From Gymnopus androsaceus JB14 (taxonomy: Eukaryota; Basidiomycota; Agaricomycetes; Agaricales; Omphalotaceae): 64,000 nt of DNA. The DNA lies in NCBI GenBank assembly GCA_009733575.1, contig ML769389.1, forward strand, positions 186,001 through 250,000, read 5' to 3'. The notes below the pieces were generated by a model that saw nothing but the letters and a program-made list of their open reading frames with translations, was not told the origin of the DNA and did no database searches. Positions 39,680-51,040 of this stretch are shown piece after piece. The stretch's first letter is position 1. Each line of letters begins with the position of its first letter. The translations under genes were made by a program, and so were the position numbers.

Positions 39680-41788
39680 TCAATAGTGCGTTGGCTCAGG
39701 GAATGCACCCGCGTATCCATTGTTCGCATATGCTTGCTCTCCCCCATAACCCGAATGCAGAGACGCGGTCGAGTGGTTGTGGAAAGACGCGGTGGAATCA
39801 TTGTTCCTGAACGGTAGATAGGAATCTGACTTTCCGCGAGTACCCAGATCCTTCTCCATTCCCAGTTCACGAGCGTTGGTGTTTTTCCTTGCACCACCAC
39901 ACCCGCAGCAACCTCTGTTTTTGCGTCCTTTTCGGCAACAACATCTCCATACGATGATTCCGGTCACAATCAAGACAAAGGCCAAGCATCCGACGAAGAT
40001 TTCTGGCCATCGACTAAGAACCATTTCTTCGTATTCCTTCTTCTTTTCGTCCGCGGTAAGTGGAGAATGTTGTTGTTCACTAGCGGGGAGGAGAGCCCAT
40101 TGAGAATCGCCTGTGGTGTCGTCTCCACCCATTCGAACTTGGACAAAGTCGTTGTGGGCAGCCTGTACATTCGTGGTAGGAAGGAGTTGCAAGAAAGGGT
40201 CGGCGGATCCTTCTACCCAGTTACCGTAGTTCAATACGGCGTACACATTGCGGAGGAAACTCATGCCCATGATCATGTCGTACTAGATGGTGTGGTGTTA
40301 AGCATCCAATACATATGCAAAAAAAATCGCAACGTACGTTTCCCAACAGACTAAAGGCACTTGTGATAGGTTGGAATGAACCTATACATACTGTGGTACC
40401 ATTTGCGTTAGTGACACCAAAGTTACTATCGACTGTGTCCAACGGATGCACTGGGTAATTCACTCCGTTGAGGTTGAGAGAGACATTGAGCAGCTGTCCA
40501 CAGGGAACAGTCCACCACTCGTTTGTTGTGTTGAAGACAGCGCCTTGGACACGGCCATAGATAGCATCGGCAATGTCTCGAGGGACTTGGTTAAACGTGA
40601 AACCCGAGTCAAAGACGACAACGAGTTGGCCGTCTGGAGCCTTAGGGACGATGGAATCATATTGAATCACTTCCCCATCCGGGCCAATGATACCGTTGTT
40701 CTTGTCAGTTAGCGCCTGCCAATGTTGGTCTAGACCAAAATGTTTAGTTTTCACGTCGAAATAACATCGGCCAAGACGGAGCCCAGCCTGCTCAGCGGCT
40801 TGTAACATAAATCATCTCACCTGAGCCCAACAGCTTCAAAACACTCTCCACGTCGATTTTTGGCATAGTAGTGACATTCTCGAAAGCCAGGAACATATTC
40901 GGCGATGGTCATTTGCCCGGTGTAATTTTGTCCGGGGTCACCATGTCGGTTGAGGAGTAGGGAAATAAAGTTGTCGGATGAATTGGAAGATTGTGAAAAG
41001 ATGCGATCCAGTAAAGAGTCTCCTGCGCCATTACTTAGCTTGTCGTAGATTTGGGAGCCCTCGTTAGGACCGAGACCCAATAGACCGTCGTATCCTGATG
41101 TGTGGATATTGGTACCAAACGAGCTCGAGTCAGTAACCAGCACTTTGAGAGAAATCAGTTCAGCAAGGAGGTAAATATGGGCGGTTAACGCACAGAAAGC
41201 CTGGTCATCAACGGTAAAGTTGCCAAACTGTGCGGGCGCGGTAACGATGTCGCCCCCCGCAGAACCAATAGCCTAATAACAGAAAGAATTCAGCAAGCTT
41301 GAAGCCCCCAGGCCTACTGGTACTTGCATAGGTTAAGGATAACGATTTGCCGGTATCTGTTGTGGTAGGAACGGCTGAGGGGAAGTTGACCCATAGGTCG
41401 GAGCTATTGAGGAAAAGTGAGGGAGAAGAAGAGGGGGCGGCGCAGGAGCTTAATTACCTCCCCGTATCTATAATTACCTAGAGTTTTTTCGTCAGATATT
41501 ATCAGACTTGGAGAGGAGACCAGATATCTACCCGAACTTCTGTGCCAGCAATTGTGACATTCGCAATATACTGTAAATTCCTAAGTCATTAGCTTCTTGC
41601 TCGCAGGTTAAAATTTATACCTGAGCATTTCCAGTATTGGTCAAAGCTAGTGTGCCACTTGAAGAGTCATCTCTGCGAGTGAGGGAAGAAGAAAGGTCGG
41701 TGCGGACTTGAATGGGGAAAATGACAGCAGAGGCATAGGAGTTGAAAGAGGCCAAAAGGAAAGAAAGTGGGATTGTAAATGAACGCAT
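39680..41788 (-). CDS. Membrane-anchored aspartic protease (A1), second of a tandem pair
   Basis: Minus strand, starting with the signal peptide MRSFTIPLSFLLASFNSYAS. Exons join to NTGNAQ-YIANVTIAGTEVR, then VIIDTGSSDLWVNFPSAV (first active site) and LSLTYAIGSAGGDIVTAPAQ across a GC-AG intron (41273-41327). Next come FLLVTDSSSFGTNIHTSGYD, GLLGLGPNEGSQIYDKL, a segment ending TIAEYVPGF, then ENVTTMPKIDVESVLKLLG, and the second active site VVFDSGFTFNQVP. A helix (EIFVGCLAFVLIVTGIIVWR) anchors the C-terminus, followed by a Cys/Lys-rich and Ser/Gly-rich tail. One extra base at 40879-40886 breaks the frame between VPGF and ENV. Both active-site Asp residues are present. Like its neighbour, it probably acts at the cell surface or in the secretory route. 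Confidence 0.83.
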
Positions 41789-42216
41789 TCAGAAATGATA
41801 GTGTTTAGTCGAAAGCCAGTTTGAAAAATAGGATTGTGGAGATGGTTTGAGTAAACGGAGCTAATTAGTACGCTACGATCAAATCAATTTCCCACTCTAT
41901 TATTATAACTCGGTCAGAACGCGAAAAATAGTTGTTTTCAGCTGGTTAATTCAATCATCCTTTGCGATTAGACTCTTCCCCGTCCTTCGAATGACTCTTA
42001 CTAGCCTGGGCGCTGAAGTATTTCAAGTAACTTATCAAAGATTACCCTGTGCTCAACGCATTCGCTCATCGATTTTCATGCTGCGCCACTTGTATATATC
42101 ACTTATCTTCGCATTTATTTCGAGAATCGTTGATAAGCCCACTGGTCTCGTGCAGTTATAGACGAAGTTTCTTCCCGACTCTTCTTCTCACCTTCACCGT
42201 CGAATTTCTGTCCAGT
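41789..42216. other. Divergent promoter region between protease and transporter
   Basis: 428 bases separate the starts of the protease (minus) and the sugar transporter (plus). Poly-pyrimidine stretches precede the transporter start near 42180-42210. No other feature seen. Confidence 0.45.
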
Positions 42217-45019
42217 ATGCAGTCGATGAAAGGTGGTAATGAAACTTTCAGAAGTATACCCAACAAGGACTCGGATCTAGTATGTTCCTTCCCTGATTTC
42301 TAGTATTTGCTCTAACCTACCTACTTCTCAAGCCGTGGTACAAGAATGCTGGTCTCGTCAAGCTGAACCTCTTGATGTTATGTATCTTCACCGGACAATT
42401 TTTGAACGGGTACGTTGTAGCTTCCCATAAATAGACTTGAATACACTGACGAATCCGTAGTTACGACGGCTCCCTAATTTCATCGTTCCAAGCGATGGAT
42501 TCATGGTTGACGGGTACCAAAGTCTTTGTTGCTTTCACTCGTTCATAGCTCATTGCTCTTTCGAAAGCCCTCAATCTGAAGGGAGAGACCGATGCGAGCA
42601 CTAACATCGGTCTTTTAAATGCTGCTGTATATATTGCTGGATGTATGTTGCCCTTTATCTCTCCGTTTGTTGTTTTTTGCTCAGTCGTGCGCCCGCTCTT
42701 TAGTGCTCATCGCGCCCTTCGCTGCTTGGATCTCCGATAAGTATGGCCGGAAGTGGTGCATACGGTGTGTACACAAATTTCACTCGGCTTCGATTGATTT
42801 CTAATGTATTTCCAGTTATTCGGCGTTGACGAACCTCATTGGGACTGCAATCGGTGCAGTGGCTGGAACAGGTAGCTCCAATGGGTACGCTATGTTTATA
42901 ATATCAAGAGTGAGTGAAAAAGAAATCTTCATCCTTCCCTGCTAACTGAGACCCTAGATCATTGTTCGTCTACGGTTTATTTTTCTCTATTCCCACTGTT
43001 GACGGCTACACAGATCGGTTCTGGTCTTGCATTCGGCGTGATGGTATCCCCCATCATGTGAGTTCCTAATCCTCTCCTCGCTCCTTGACGTTCTCGTTTC
43101 ATGCTTTTTCTTAGGCTACAAGAACTTCCTCATCCAAGACACCGAGTACTGATGGCTGGTCTTTTTGATATCGCATATGTGAGTGTGGAACCCCCTTCCT
43201 ATCATGTTCATCTGTTGATATGAACCAAGATCATTGGTTCATTCTGCGCTGCTTGGTGAGTTTTCTTTTTTTTCTTATCTAGTTAGCTCAACATCGACTG
43301 ACTCTCTTCAGGGTAACATTTGTGAGTATGCCTTCTAGATCTGTCGCTGAAGGATTTAGCCGACTTTGTCATAGGGATGCAGCCACATAGATTCTAACTG
43401 GGCATGGCGTAAGTTCATTAGTTTGCACCTTTAGCTTGCTAACGCTGCATTTTCAGGAATTCCGTACCTTGTGCGTCAATCAAACCGTGTCTAGTACACG
43501 CTTTACTCACTTCCGCGCTCTAGATTCATCTCCCGTTCGCTACTTTCATGCTCCTTGTAATTTCCGTGGTACCGGAATCTCCTCGCTGGCTAAGTGAGTT
43601 GGACACCTACCAGGACTTTGAGCAATATCTTACGATTTTGCCGCATAGTCAAACAGGGCCGTATCGATGAAGGGAAGGACTTCCTGGTGAAATACCATGC
43701 CAATGGCGGAGAGAATGACGAACTAGTCGCTTTTGAAGTCTCTGAAATCCAAGAAGCACTTGCTTTCGAGAGGGACAGCCAACAGGATTCATGGAAAAAG
43801 ATTCTTACGACGAAGAGCTCATTGCATCGCCTTGGTTGTGGTATGTCAATGCTTCCATACGCCAGTCATTCCACTTGACGCAACTACCTTTCCATACAGT
43901 GCTTTTAATCGTGATAATGCAGAACCTGAGTGGAACTGCTATCATTCAGTACTGTGAGCGTCGCTTTGGTTCTCGTTATACTATGCTCCAGCTTACACTT
44001 CGAGGTAGACTACACGGACAGTGCGTTGTTCTCTCAAATCTGACTTGTAAATGTATCGATGAATTGTTATAGTCCTTGAACTCGTTGGCATAACTGGAGC
44101 CTCTACACAGACCGGTATCAACGCCGGATTGATCACAGTATGTTTCTTGAACACACAGCTCTGTCAACGACCGCTGAAACTATCTATGACAGTTTACATG
44201 TGCCATGGCTTTCTTCGGTGTCTGGCTCACCGAGCGCATCAGGCGGAAATCTCAAATATACCTGTCTTGGTAAGATACCTTGAAATTGCATGGGTCATGC
44301 AACTCATTTTTCACGCAGGGTGGGTGTACTTATAAGCAACATTGGTCTGATCGCTTCGACTGCAGTATACACCAAGACGGGTAAGCAACTACACCGAGAG
44401 ACCATCTCACAAGCTCACTGCGGTTATTATTATAGGCCACAAATCTGCCGGCTATTGCAGCTGTATTCTTCGTCTGGCTTTACAACGGAACGTTTTTCAT
44501 TTCCTGCGGTCCCATTTTTTTCTCGATATCCAGCCGAGGTCCTCCATCTATCCATGAGGTCTAAAGGGATGATGGTGTGGACTATTGCCGCCCAAGCATT
44601 GAGTGTTTTCAGCTCGTATACGAATCCTGTGGCCAGTAAGTGGCGAAAATCACGCGTGGCCTTCATGCACTACTGATAAATGTGTTTTGAAAATAATTAG
44701 TGGCAAACATCGCTTGGAAGTGGTACTTGTTTTAGTGAGTGCATTCGTCATTTATTACACCGTGGAGTTCTTACCAGCCCGCTTCTATTTAGCACTGCGA
44801 TGATCGTGGTTACAGGTGTCTTGGCCCACTTTGTGCTTGTGGAGACGAAGGGGAGGACGTTAGAAGAGTATGTGCCTGATGACTCTTCTGTTAGACCTCG
44901 CTTGCTGACCGGTTTAAAAACGTAGAATCGGGGAACTTTTCGATGGGAACGTGTTACATGCTCGTCTTGAGGATACTAGCTATGATAGTGACGAGAAGTC
45001 CATTGAGAAGAGTGCATAG
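42217..45019 (+). CDS. Sugar-porter MFS transporter (lactose permease/hexose type), many short exons
   Basis: About twenty short exons assemble to a major-facilitator sugar transporter. Landmarks: KLNLLMLCIFTGQFLNGYDG (helix 1 and loop), MDSWL, TNIGLLNAAVYIAGLLIAPF, the ISDKYGRKW loop motif, SGLAFGVMVSPI, LQELPHPRHRVLMAGLFDIA, WRIPYLIHLPFATFMLLV, the PESPRWL motif, a cytoplasmic loop DEGKDFLVKYHANGGENDEL, TGASTQTGINAGLIT, FFGVWLTERIRRK, and PVAMANIAWKWYLFY with VLVETKGRTLEEIGELFDG at the end. These are class signatures. One-base insertions in homopolymers are needed at 44441-44443 (AAA) and 44515-44521 (seven T) to keep the last helices in frame, and the join near 43955-44010 is unclear. Substrate not inferable beyond a sugar or related polyol. 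Confidence 0.8.
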
Positions 45020-45582
45020 ACTACGCAATTATGTATGTTCCAATACTTACTATTATTTCGATTTTTTTTTCTATTATACGAGCTATATCGGCTAACAGTA
45101 ATATGAATAAAAATCGACATATGGTGCAAGTCGAAAGTTTAAGCGTTACTTACTACGCTAAATCTATCTACAGCCCTACTATGGTTGTTCGGGATATGCT
45201 GGGACCGGGATATGCTGAATTTTGGAAATCGCTTGGCGTACCTGTGAGGACGACCAATAGAAGCATAAAAGACAAGTAGATGCCTCTTTCCGAAAACAAA
45301 ACATCTCATACCATGTTCTTCCTTTTCCATATGTTCATTTTGATTTCAAGAACAAGCATCCTCTACGCCCCAATGTGGAAATAATACATGTACGATACAG
45401 CTGATATATACAGTATATAAGCTGTAGTGATAAGGCATTGGCACATTTGGTTCAGGATTCACTTGCCTATCTTCCAAGTAAGTATGCCCTGCGCTTAGGA
45501 GTACGAGGCTGTAACAGCGAGCTTGATTTCCTTGTATAAAGTGAAAGATTCTCAATCAACCAGCATCCTGGTGTTTGCCTGA
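45020..45582. other. Spacer without recognisable gene
   Basis: AT-rich 3' region of the transporter followed by sequence without motifs. The last 40 bases precede the sedolisin relic's signal peptide. Confidence 0.4.
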
Positions 45583-46621
45583 CCATGGTTCTCTTTCTCT
45601 CTTACTGTATGCTATTCTCCGCATTCACTGCTTCGGTGTTCGCCTTCCTCGACGCGTAGGGAGATGGTCATTCATGAAGATCGTACATCACCCAGCAGCT
45701 ATGTTGTCTCAAGCAAGCCCGTTGGCGATACCATTCACTTGGTTGCGCTTAGAAGAGTAAATATGGCAGGTCTAGAGAGACTGTTCTCTGATGGTGAATT
45801 TACTACCCCTCCATCTCACGCATTGACATTGGGCTGATCCAAAATAGTATATCGGTACACCAGGAAGTGTCTCCTACAGGCAGCATCTAAGATTTAGTAA
45901 ATATCGGGAGTTCCTATTATCTTACTGACTCATCATCATCTAGGTCAAAGCCTACAGTGCTTCACCTACTTCCGAGACGGTCTCTGCAGTGACTGCATGG
46001 CTGCAGGAGAGTAATAAGTTACTCTCCAACATCTCCGTCACCGGAGCGATAGACGATTGGGGCAGCTTTTCTACCGACCTTTCCCTTGCAAACGAGCTCT
46101 TGGATGCAGATTTCGAAATATTTACTCATATTGAAACTGGCAATACGATCACTCGTACTCTTGCGTACTCCCTTCCGCAGGATTTACTGCAGTATGTACA
46201 TTGATCTGGTTCATCCTGCCACGTCTTTATTCGCTTCTATTATTGCGTTATTAATGACCAGCTTGTTGCTGCCGGTCAACCAGTTCTTGGATTTTTGAAC
46301 CCTTTGTGTGTGTTGTTCTCCTCAGAGTTGCGTGTCAGTTTACTGATATATGTGTATGAAGCCTGTATGCAAACCCGACAGCGTTGTTCGACATTACTAA
46401 AGGGATAATCCTGGCTGTACGTTTTATCTTGGTGAAGACGCGAGTTGGATACTTACTAAGAGCCTGTTTTATTGAACTAGGTAATACCAATGGTTTCTCG
46501 GCAGCGGTCGGTTGTAAGTGCTCTCTTAGGCCCTCTTCCCTTGGCTGACTCCACATTCCAGGGGACCCGTCACTGGTCTGGGCATTCCGAACTTCCCAGT
46601 CTTACTCGCTGCCGCTGGAAT
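45583..46621 (+). pseudogene. Sedolisin (S53, tripeptidyl-peptidase-like) relic lacking the catalytic centre
   Basis: A signal peptide at 45583 (MVLFLSYCMLFSAFTASVFA) is followed in another frame by MVIHEDRTSPSSYVVSSKPV, the start of a pro-kumamolisin propeptide. The frame 45989-46204 continues it: VTAWLQESNKLLSN, LANELLDADFEIF, RTLAYSLPQDLLQ and, next frame, YIDLVHPATSLF. After 46220 the catalytic domain is missing. At 46355-46400 the C-terminal calcium-binding end resumes with LYANPTALFDITKG, and 46500-46620 encodes GFSAAVG and PVTGLGIPNFPVLLAAAG. Intact sedolisins are about 550-650 residues with an E..D..S triad; here the triad is absent and frames are broken. Confidence 0.8.
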
Positions 46622-46917
46622 TTGAGGTGGTGTACAAATCGACCTCCTCGAATCCATTGATTTTCGCGTACATTCTCGAGTTTAGAGTAATTAGAGTATA
46701 TCTATGTGTAATACAAGTCAGTGTTAGATAATACTCCAATAAACCTCTGTACTAGGAGGGCCCCACTTGCCTGAAAGACAAGACGCGACACTACTGATTC
46801 GAGTCTCCTTCGATTTCCTGCTTGAGCGCTTGATTCGGCTTGAATGCGCATCAGCGCTTAAATCTCGCGGATTTGTCGTCTCACCGCCACCAGCCTGCTT
46901 GCTTCCTGCTTTTCTCC

Positions 46918-49093
46918 ATGTCTCTTCCTAGCAAGGCCAGCAAGTCTCGAGAGTTCTCGAGCTGTGGCTCACTTGAAGAGCGTGAAGGTCTTCTCACTGA
47001 TAGCGACGGATTTGAGTCATTCGACGACCCATTCGAGAAAGAGCCGTCTCAAACCGACTCCGATGCATGGCCTCGTTCCAAGATTATTAAGACCGCTATC
47101 GCCTTCATCTTGCTTCTCATATTCGGAACCTTTTCTCGCATTCTACTCCGTTCTCCTCCTGCCTCTCATCCCAACATATCTTTCAATGGAGACTACGTCC
47201 GCTCAAACGGGACACACGATTTCAAGAGGACGGTGTTGATTGTTTCCATAGATGGTCTTCGGTCAGTAGAAACCTCGGACTTTTGCTTGGAATATACTCA
47301 CTGTTTGTATTGTACAGTGCGGACTATCTCGATAGAGGGTTCACACCTCATTTACTCGAAATAAGCAAGAGGGGTTTGCGAGCAAAGTCCATGGTACCCA
47401 TATTCCCTGTGAGTAGTGCTGATGCGGCTCCTCAAACATGTAGCTCATTAGATTTTCTAGACCTTGACTTTCCCGTAAGCTCTGATAGTGCTCACTTTGC
47501 TTATGCTGACGATTTGCTACCAGCAACCACTGGGCTTTGATGTAAATAATTTGTTCACCCTTTCAATGCTCCCTTGGCTGAACAAATACAGGACAGGTCT
47601 TCATGCCGAATCTCATGGCATCATTGCGAATGTAATTACCTTCCTTCCCTTTCCCAGATGTAAATTCTGAATGCTCTAACAGAACTTCTGGGATCCTCAA
47701 AGTAATCTTGAATTCCACTACAACAAAATTTCCTCCGCATGGAATCCCGACTTTTGGCTAGGGGAGCCTGTGAGTGTCTTTCGTGACTCAAGCGCTCGCA
47801 TTGAACACCGTTACAGATGTGGGAGACTGCGAACAAAGCTGGTATCATAACGGCGAATCTCATGTGGTAAGTTACTTGTGATGTTTTTTTTTCCATCCTT
47901 TTAAAACGTCCTTGCCCACAGGCCCGGCCCTCCCAAGACTAAATCTGGCGCAGCGCCAACGTACTTTGTGCCTTGGAAGGTCAGTAGTGACTCTATTCTT
48001 GGGGATTCTTCTCACGTCGCTGTATTATAGGATAAAGTCCCTCTGAGTGTCAAGCTCGACCAACTTCTTCAATGGATTGACTTGCCGTTCGAAGAAAGGC
48101 CTCAGTTGCTGATGGGTACGTCCGCAGTTCTAGTGTTTCTTGGCCGTAGTAACTTACCGTGCTAATGTAGCTTATGAGCCTTCACTCGATCAGGCAGGAC
48201 ATCTAACCGGACCTATGTCGGCTTTAGTCAATGTACGACTTTTCTATCATCGGTTATCCGAGCATACTAAATCAAAGATCGTAGCAAACTCTTTCTCAAG
48301 TTGACTTATTTGCCGCAGCACTACATGATTCTCTTGCTGATCGCAATCTCACGGACATAGTGGATATCGTCTTCGTTAGTGATCACGGCATGACCGATAC
48401 CTCACATCCCACCCTCATCTACGTTGATGATGAGGATATGTTGGGTGAGCAAGGTCTAAGTGCTGTTATTCATGAAGACGGTTGGCCTGCCATGGGCATG
48501 AGATTCAATTCAAAGCAGAACGAGTCGCATTATTTGGAAAAGCTACTTGATTCCCAACACCCCCACGCTGAAGGGTTCGATGTATACTCAAAGGAGACCA
48601 TGCCCTCCCGATGGCACTTTGCCCATCACGACAGGATTGCGCCTGTTTGGATTGTGTGTTCCGTTTATGATTTGTTCGCTTTTCGTCTCTTACTGTTGCT
48701 GTTTCAATAGGTTCCCAAGATTGGTTACGCTCTGACTACGAGAGAAGAAGGTGATGTTGGTATGAGCAAAGGGGTACGCCATTTTTTGTGATATCGTCGC
48801 GGGGTCTGATTTCATATTAGAATCATGGCTACGATAACAACGAGCTATCCATGCACGCAATGTTCGTTGCTCATGGACCCTTCTCTGCAGTCGTTAAGGA
48901 TCTACACAAGTCATCCTTTAAGGCTTGGCTTCCTTGGAAGAACAAAGGCTGGCACTCTACGTCTGACGATACCTATGTCATGGATACATTCCCGAATGTA
49001 GAAATCTATGGTCTTGTCGCGAAGCTGCTTGGCATGGAGGAATCTTCGTCTCCCAATAATGGAACCGCGGGATTTTGGGACAAGTATTTCTAA
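46918..49093 (+). CDS. ENPP-type membrane phosphodiesterase/nucleotide pyrophosphatase
   Basis: Multi-exon gene; start at 46918 (MSLPSKASKSREFSSCGSLE). A cytoplasmic tail of about 60 residues is followed by one transmembrane helix (IIKTAIAFILLLIFGTFSRI), so this is a type II membrane protein. The catalytic domain shows VLIVSIDGLRADYLDRG (metal Asp), MVPIFPTLTFPNHWALMTGL (Thr nucleophile), HAESHGIIANNFWDP, LMWPGPP, AYEPSLDQAGHLTGP (metal Asp and His), VFVSDHGMTDT (metal Asp-His) and later GNHGYDNNELSMHAMFVAHG (third metal His). All match the type I phosphodiesterase family. The nucleophile loop is encoded by two micro-exons, 47461-47474 (14 nt) and 47524-47541 (18 nt). Relatives hydrolyse nucleotides or phosphodiesters in the secretory path or at the cell surface. 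No frameshift is needed. Confidence 0.92.
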
Positions 49094-51040
49094 AGTGGTT
49101 TTGTCTTCGGTGTCTACTTAGACCCATCCAGCTTCACATTCCTGCTGGATATTATGATAGTTCTTCTCGGGGACCGCGTTCCTTGGGTGTAATAATTATT
49201 TATCTGCATATATTAGATTTTTTTCGAAATTTATCTCGGTCGTACGCGTACGACGGAAGAATGTAATTCCTTAGAGGTTCGTCTTTAGATTTTTCTGCCA
49301 AATGTGATCTATGCTCTTTTCTGTTACTGACTCCGCAGTTCTAGTTTCTTCATGTTGTTATGGTATACTCGCTATTCTCCGTTTACCATACGGCATGGTC
49401 CGAGAAATAAAAAGTACTGTGCGGCAGGTCTTCCTTCCTTCTCGCAATTGTAAGTAAGTACCTTGTTGCCACAACAGGGCGCGCAGCTGTCCGCGACGAC
49501 GCTGTCGTGAAGCACGGGGAGCCAGAACAACTTTGTTCGGTCCCGAGAGTTAAAGGGACTGGTGGGAGCTGGTGGGTCAAATTTACCAAAGATCGACCAA
49601 TACATAACGTTTTCAGCATAGCCTGAAGACGGCCTTTTGAGTTCGGGGCACAGTGGGTACGGTCGTATATATACATTGGCCGCTATTGAATTCGTAGAGA
49701 TGGAGGAAATTTACGGTGCAGTGACATTCCTCTTGTGCGTCTTTGTACCCCCCCGTTTTACTGAAACAAGTTTCGAGCTTGAAATTCAGGTACCTTTCGC
49801 CATTCTTCTAGATTTCAGCACACACTAGCGTGCATACCAGTCGTATAGCACCTGTCTCGGCAGTCGCAGGATTTCACCTCAATCCGTCGCCGAAACTCAA
49901 CAGGTCAGAAGGCCTCCTCCTGTCTCCTATAGTGGCCGCGATTCTGCCAAAATTGCAGCCCTTCTCACCCTTGTCCCGAGTAGCCTGATATAAATAAACC
50001 CTTTTGTGCGTTGCAGTTTTAATGTTCAGAGTCTTGGCCGCAAGTATAGCATTAGGGGTGAGTTACTTTTACTTGCTGCATGTGTTGGACCTCTCAACTC
50101 GTTTGAAAATTGCATACATGCATACGTATACGATGCAACGACCCCCAAAGTTTACTCACTACTCAAAGTTGCTCAATCGCGCCGATAAATTGGGACGATG
50201 ATTGGATTGGCAAGACAATGATGATGGATGTTCAGGCGGCCGAATCTATTACATGGGGGCCATGAGTGAGAGAGAGATAGATACCCGACTGATTCAATGG
50301 ATTGTTGAGCAGCAAAAAATATAGCAATGCTTTCATATTTGTTGATTTGGTGGCATAAACCCTCTCGGATTCTGAGAGCTGCACGCTACCAAATTCAAAT
50401 AGTTGCACCTGCAGTAGCGAGATCTTTTTTGAAGATCGGACTGAATAGCGAAGGATGACAGGATCGATGCAGATATCTGATGGTGAGAAGTTGGCGAAAA
50501 AGGAAGGAACACCACGTAGTACGCACTTACTACTCTCCGGTTAATCTCGGACACGAATTCGGGCTTTCGGACGTTCGGACCTGAGGCGGCATGTATCTGG
50601 ACGATCTATTTACATATACATTTTGCCTGGGGTACGCTTTGTAAAGGACTTCAAGAATTGGTCAAACTGAATGATAAAGATTTCCGGAACAATGAAAATG
50701 CTTTTGGCATCAAGATTCAAGTCACAGCTCTAAAAGACTTTGTTGCTGCGGATGTCATTGCAGGATTGTATATCCGTGTTTGATTTTCCATCTTGAGAAG
50801 ACCTCCTCTCACTCACCCATTATTTCCATTCTGTGAACTCTCACTCTCACACTATACATCATTTATCTCCACTCTGACATCCACCACAAGCTTAAAGTCT
50901 GATACCTTGGCGGAACCGGCTGAAACGCCTCATTCAGTCTTTTACTCCCATCATCTCTACTACGACCTTTCACATTCGCTGCACTACGGTAGACACAAGT
51001 TTCCGGAGGACCTTGACCAGGGGATCGCTGTTTGGAAAAT
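49094..51040. other. About 1.9 kb without recognisable gene
   Basis: Open frames on both strands in 49372-49830 and 50004-50554 are short and have no motif. The last 250 bases, with pyrimidine-rich stretches near 50800-50880, are the probable leader of the regulator gene that starts at 51041. I see nothing else I can support. Confidence 0.45.

Noticed and set aside
31153..46621. A secondary-metabolite cluster around the NRPS-like reductase, transporter and hydrolase
   Set aside because: The reductase is a fragment without catalytic core, and housekeeping genes such as dynactin and ENPP are interspersed.
49372..50554. Several short ORFs in the 1.9-kb gap
   Set aside because: All are below 110 codons, without motif, signal peptide or splice context.
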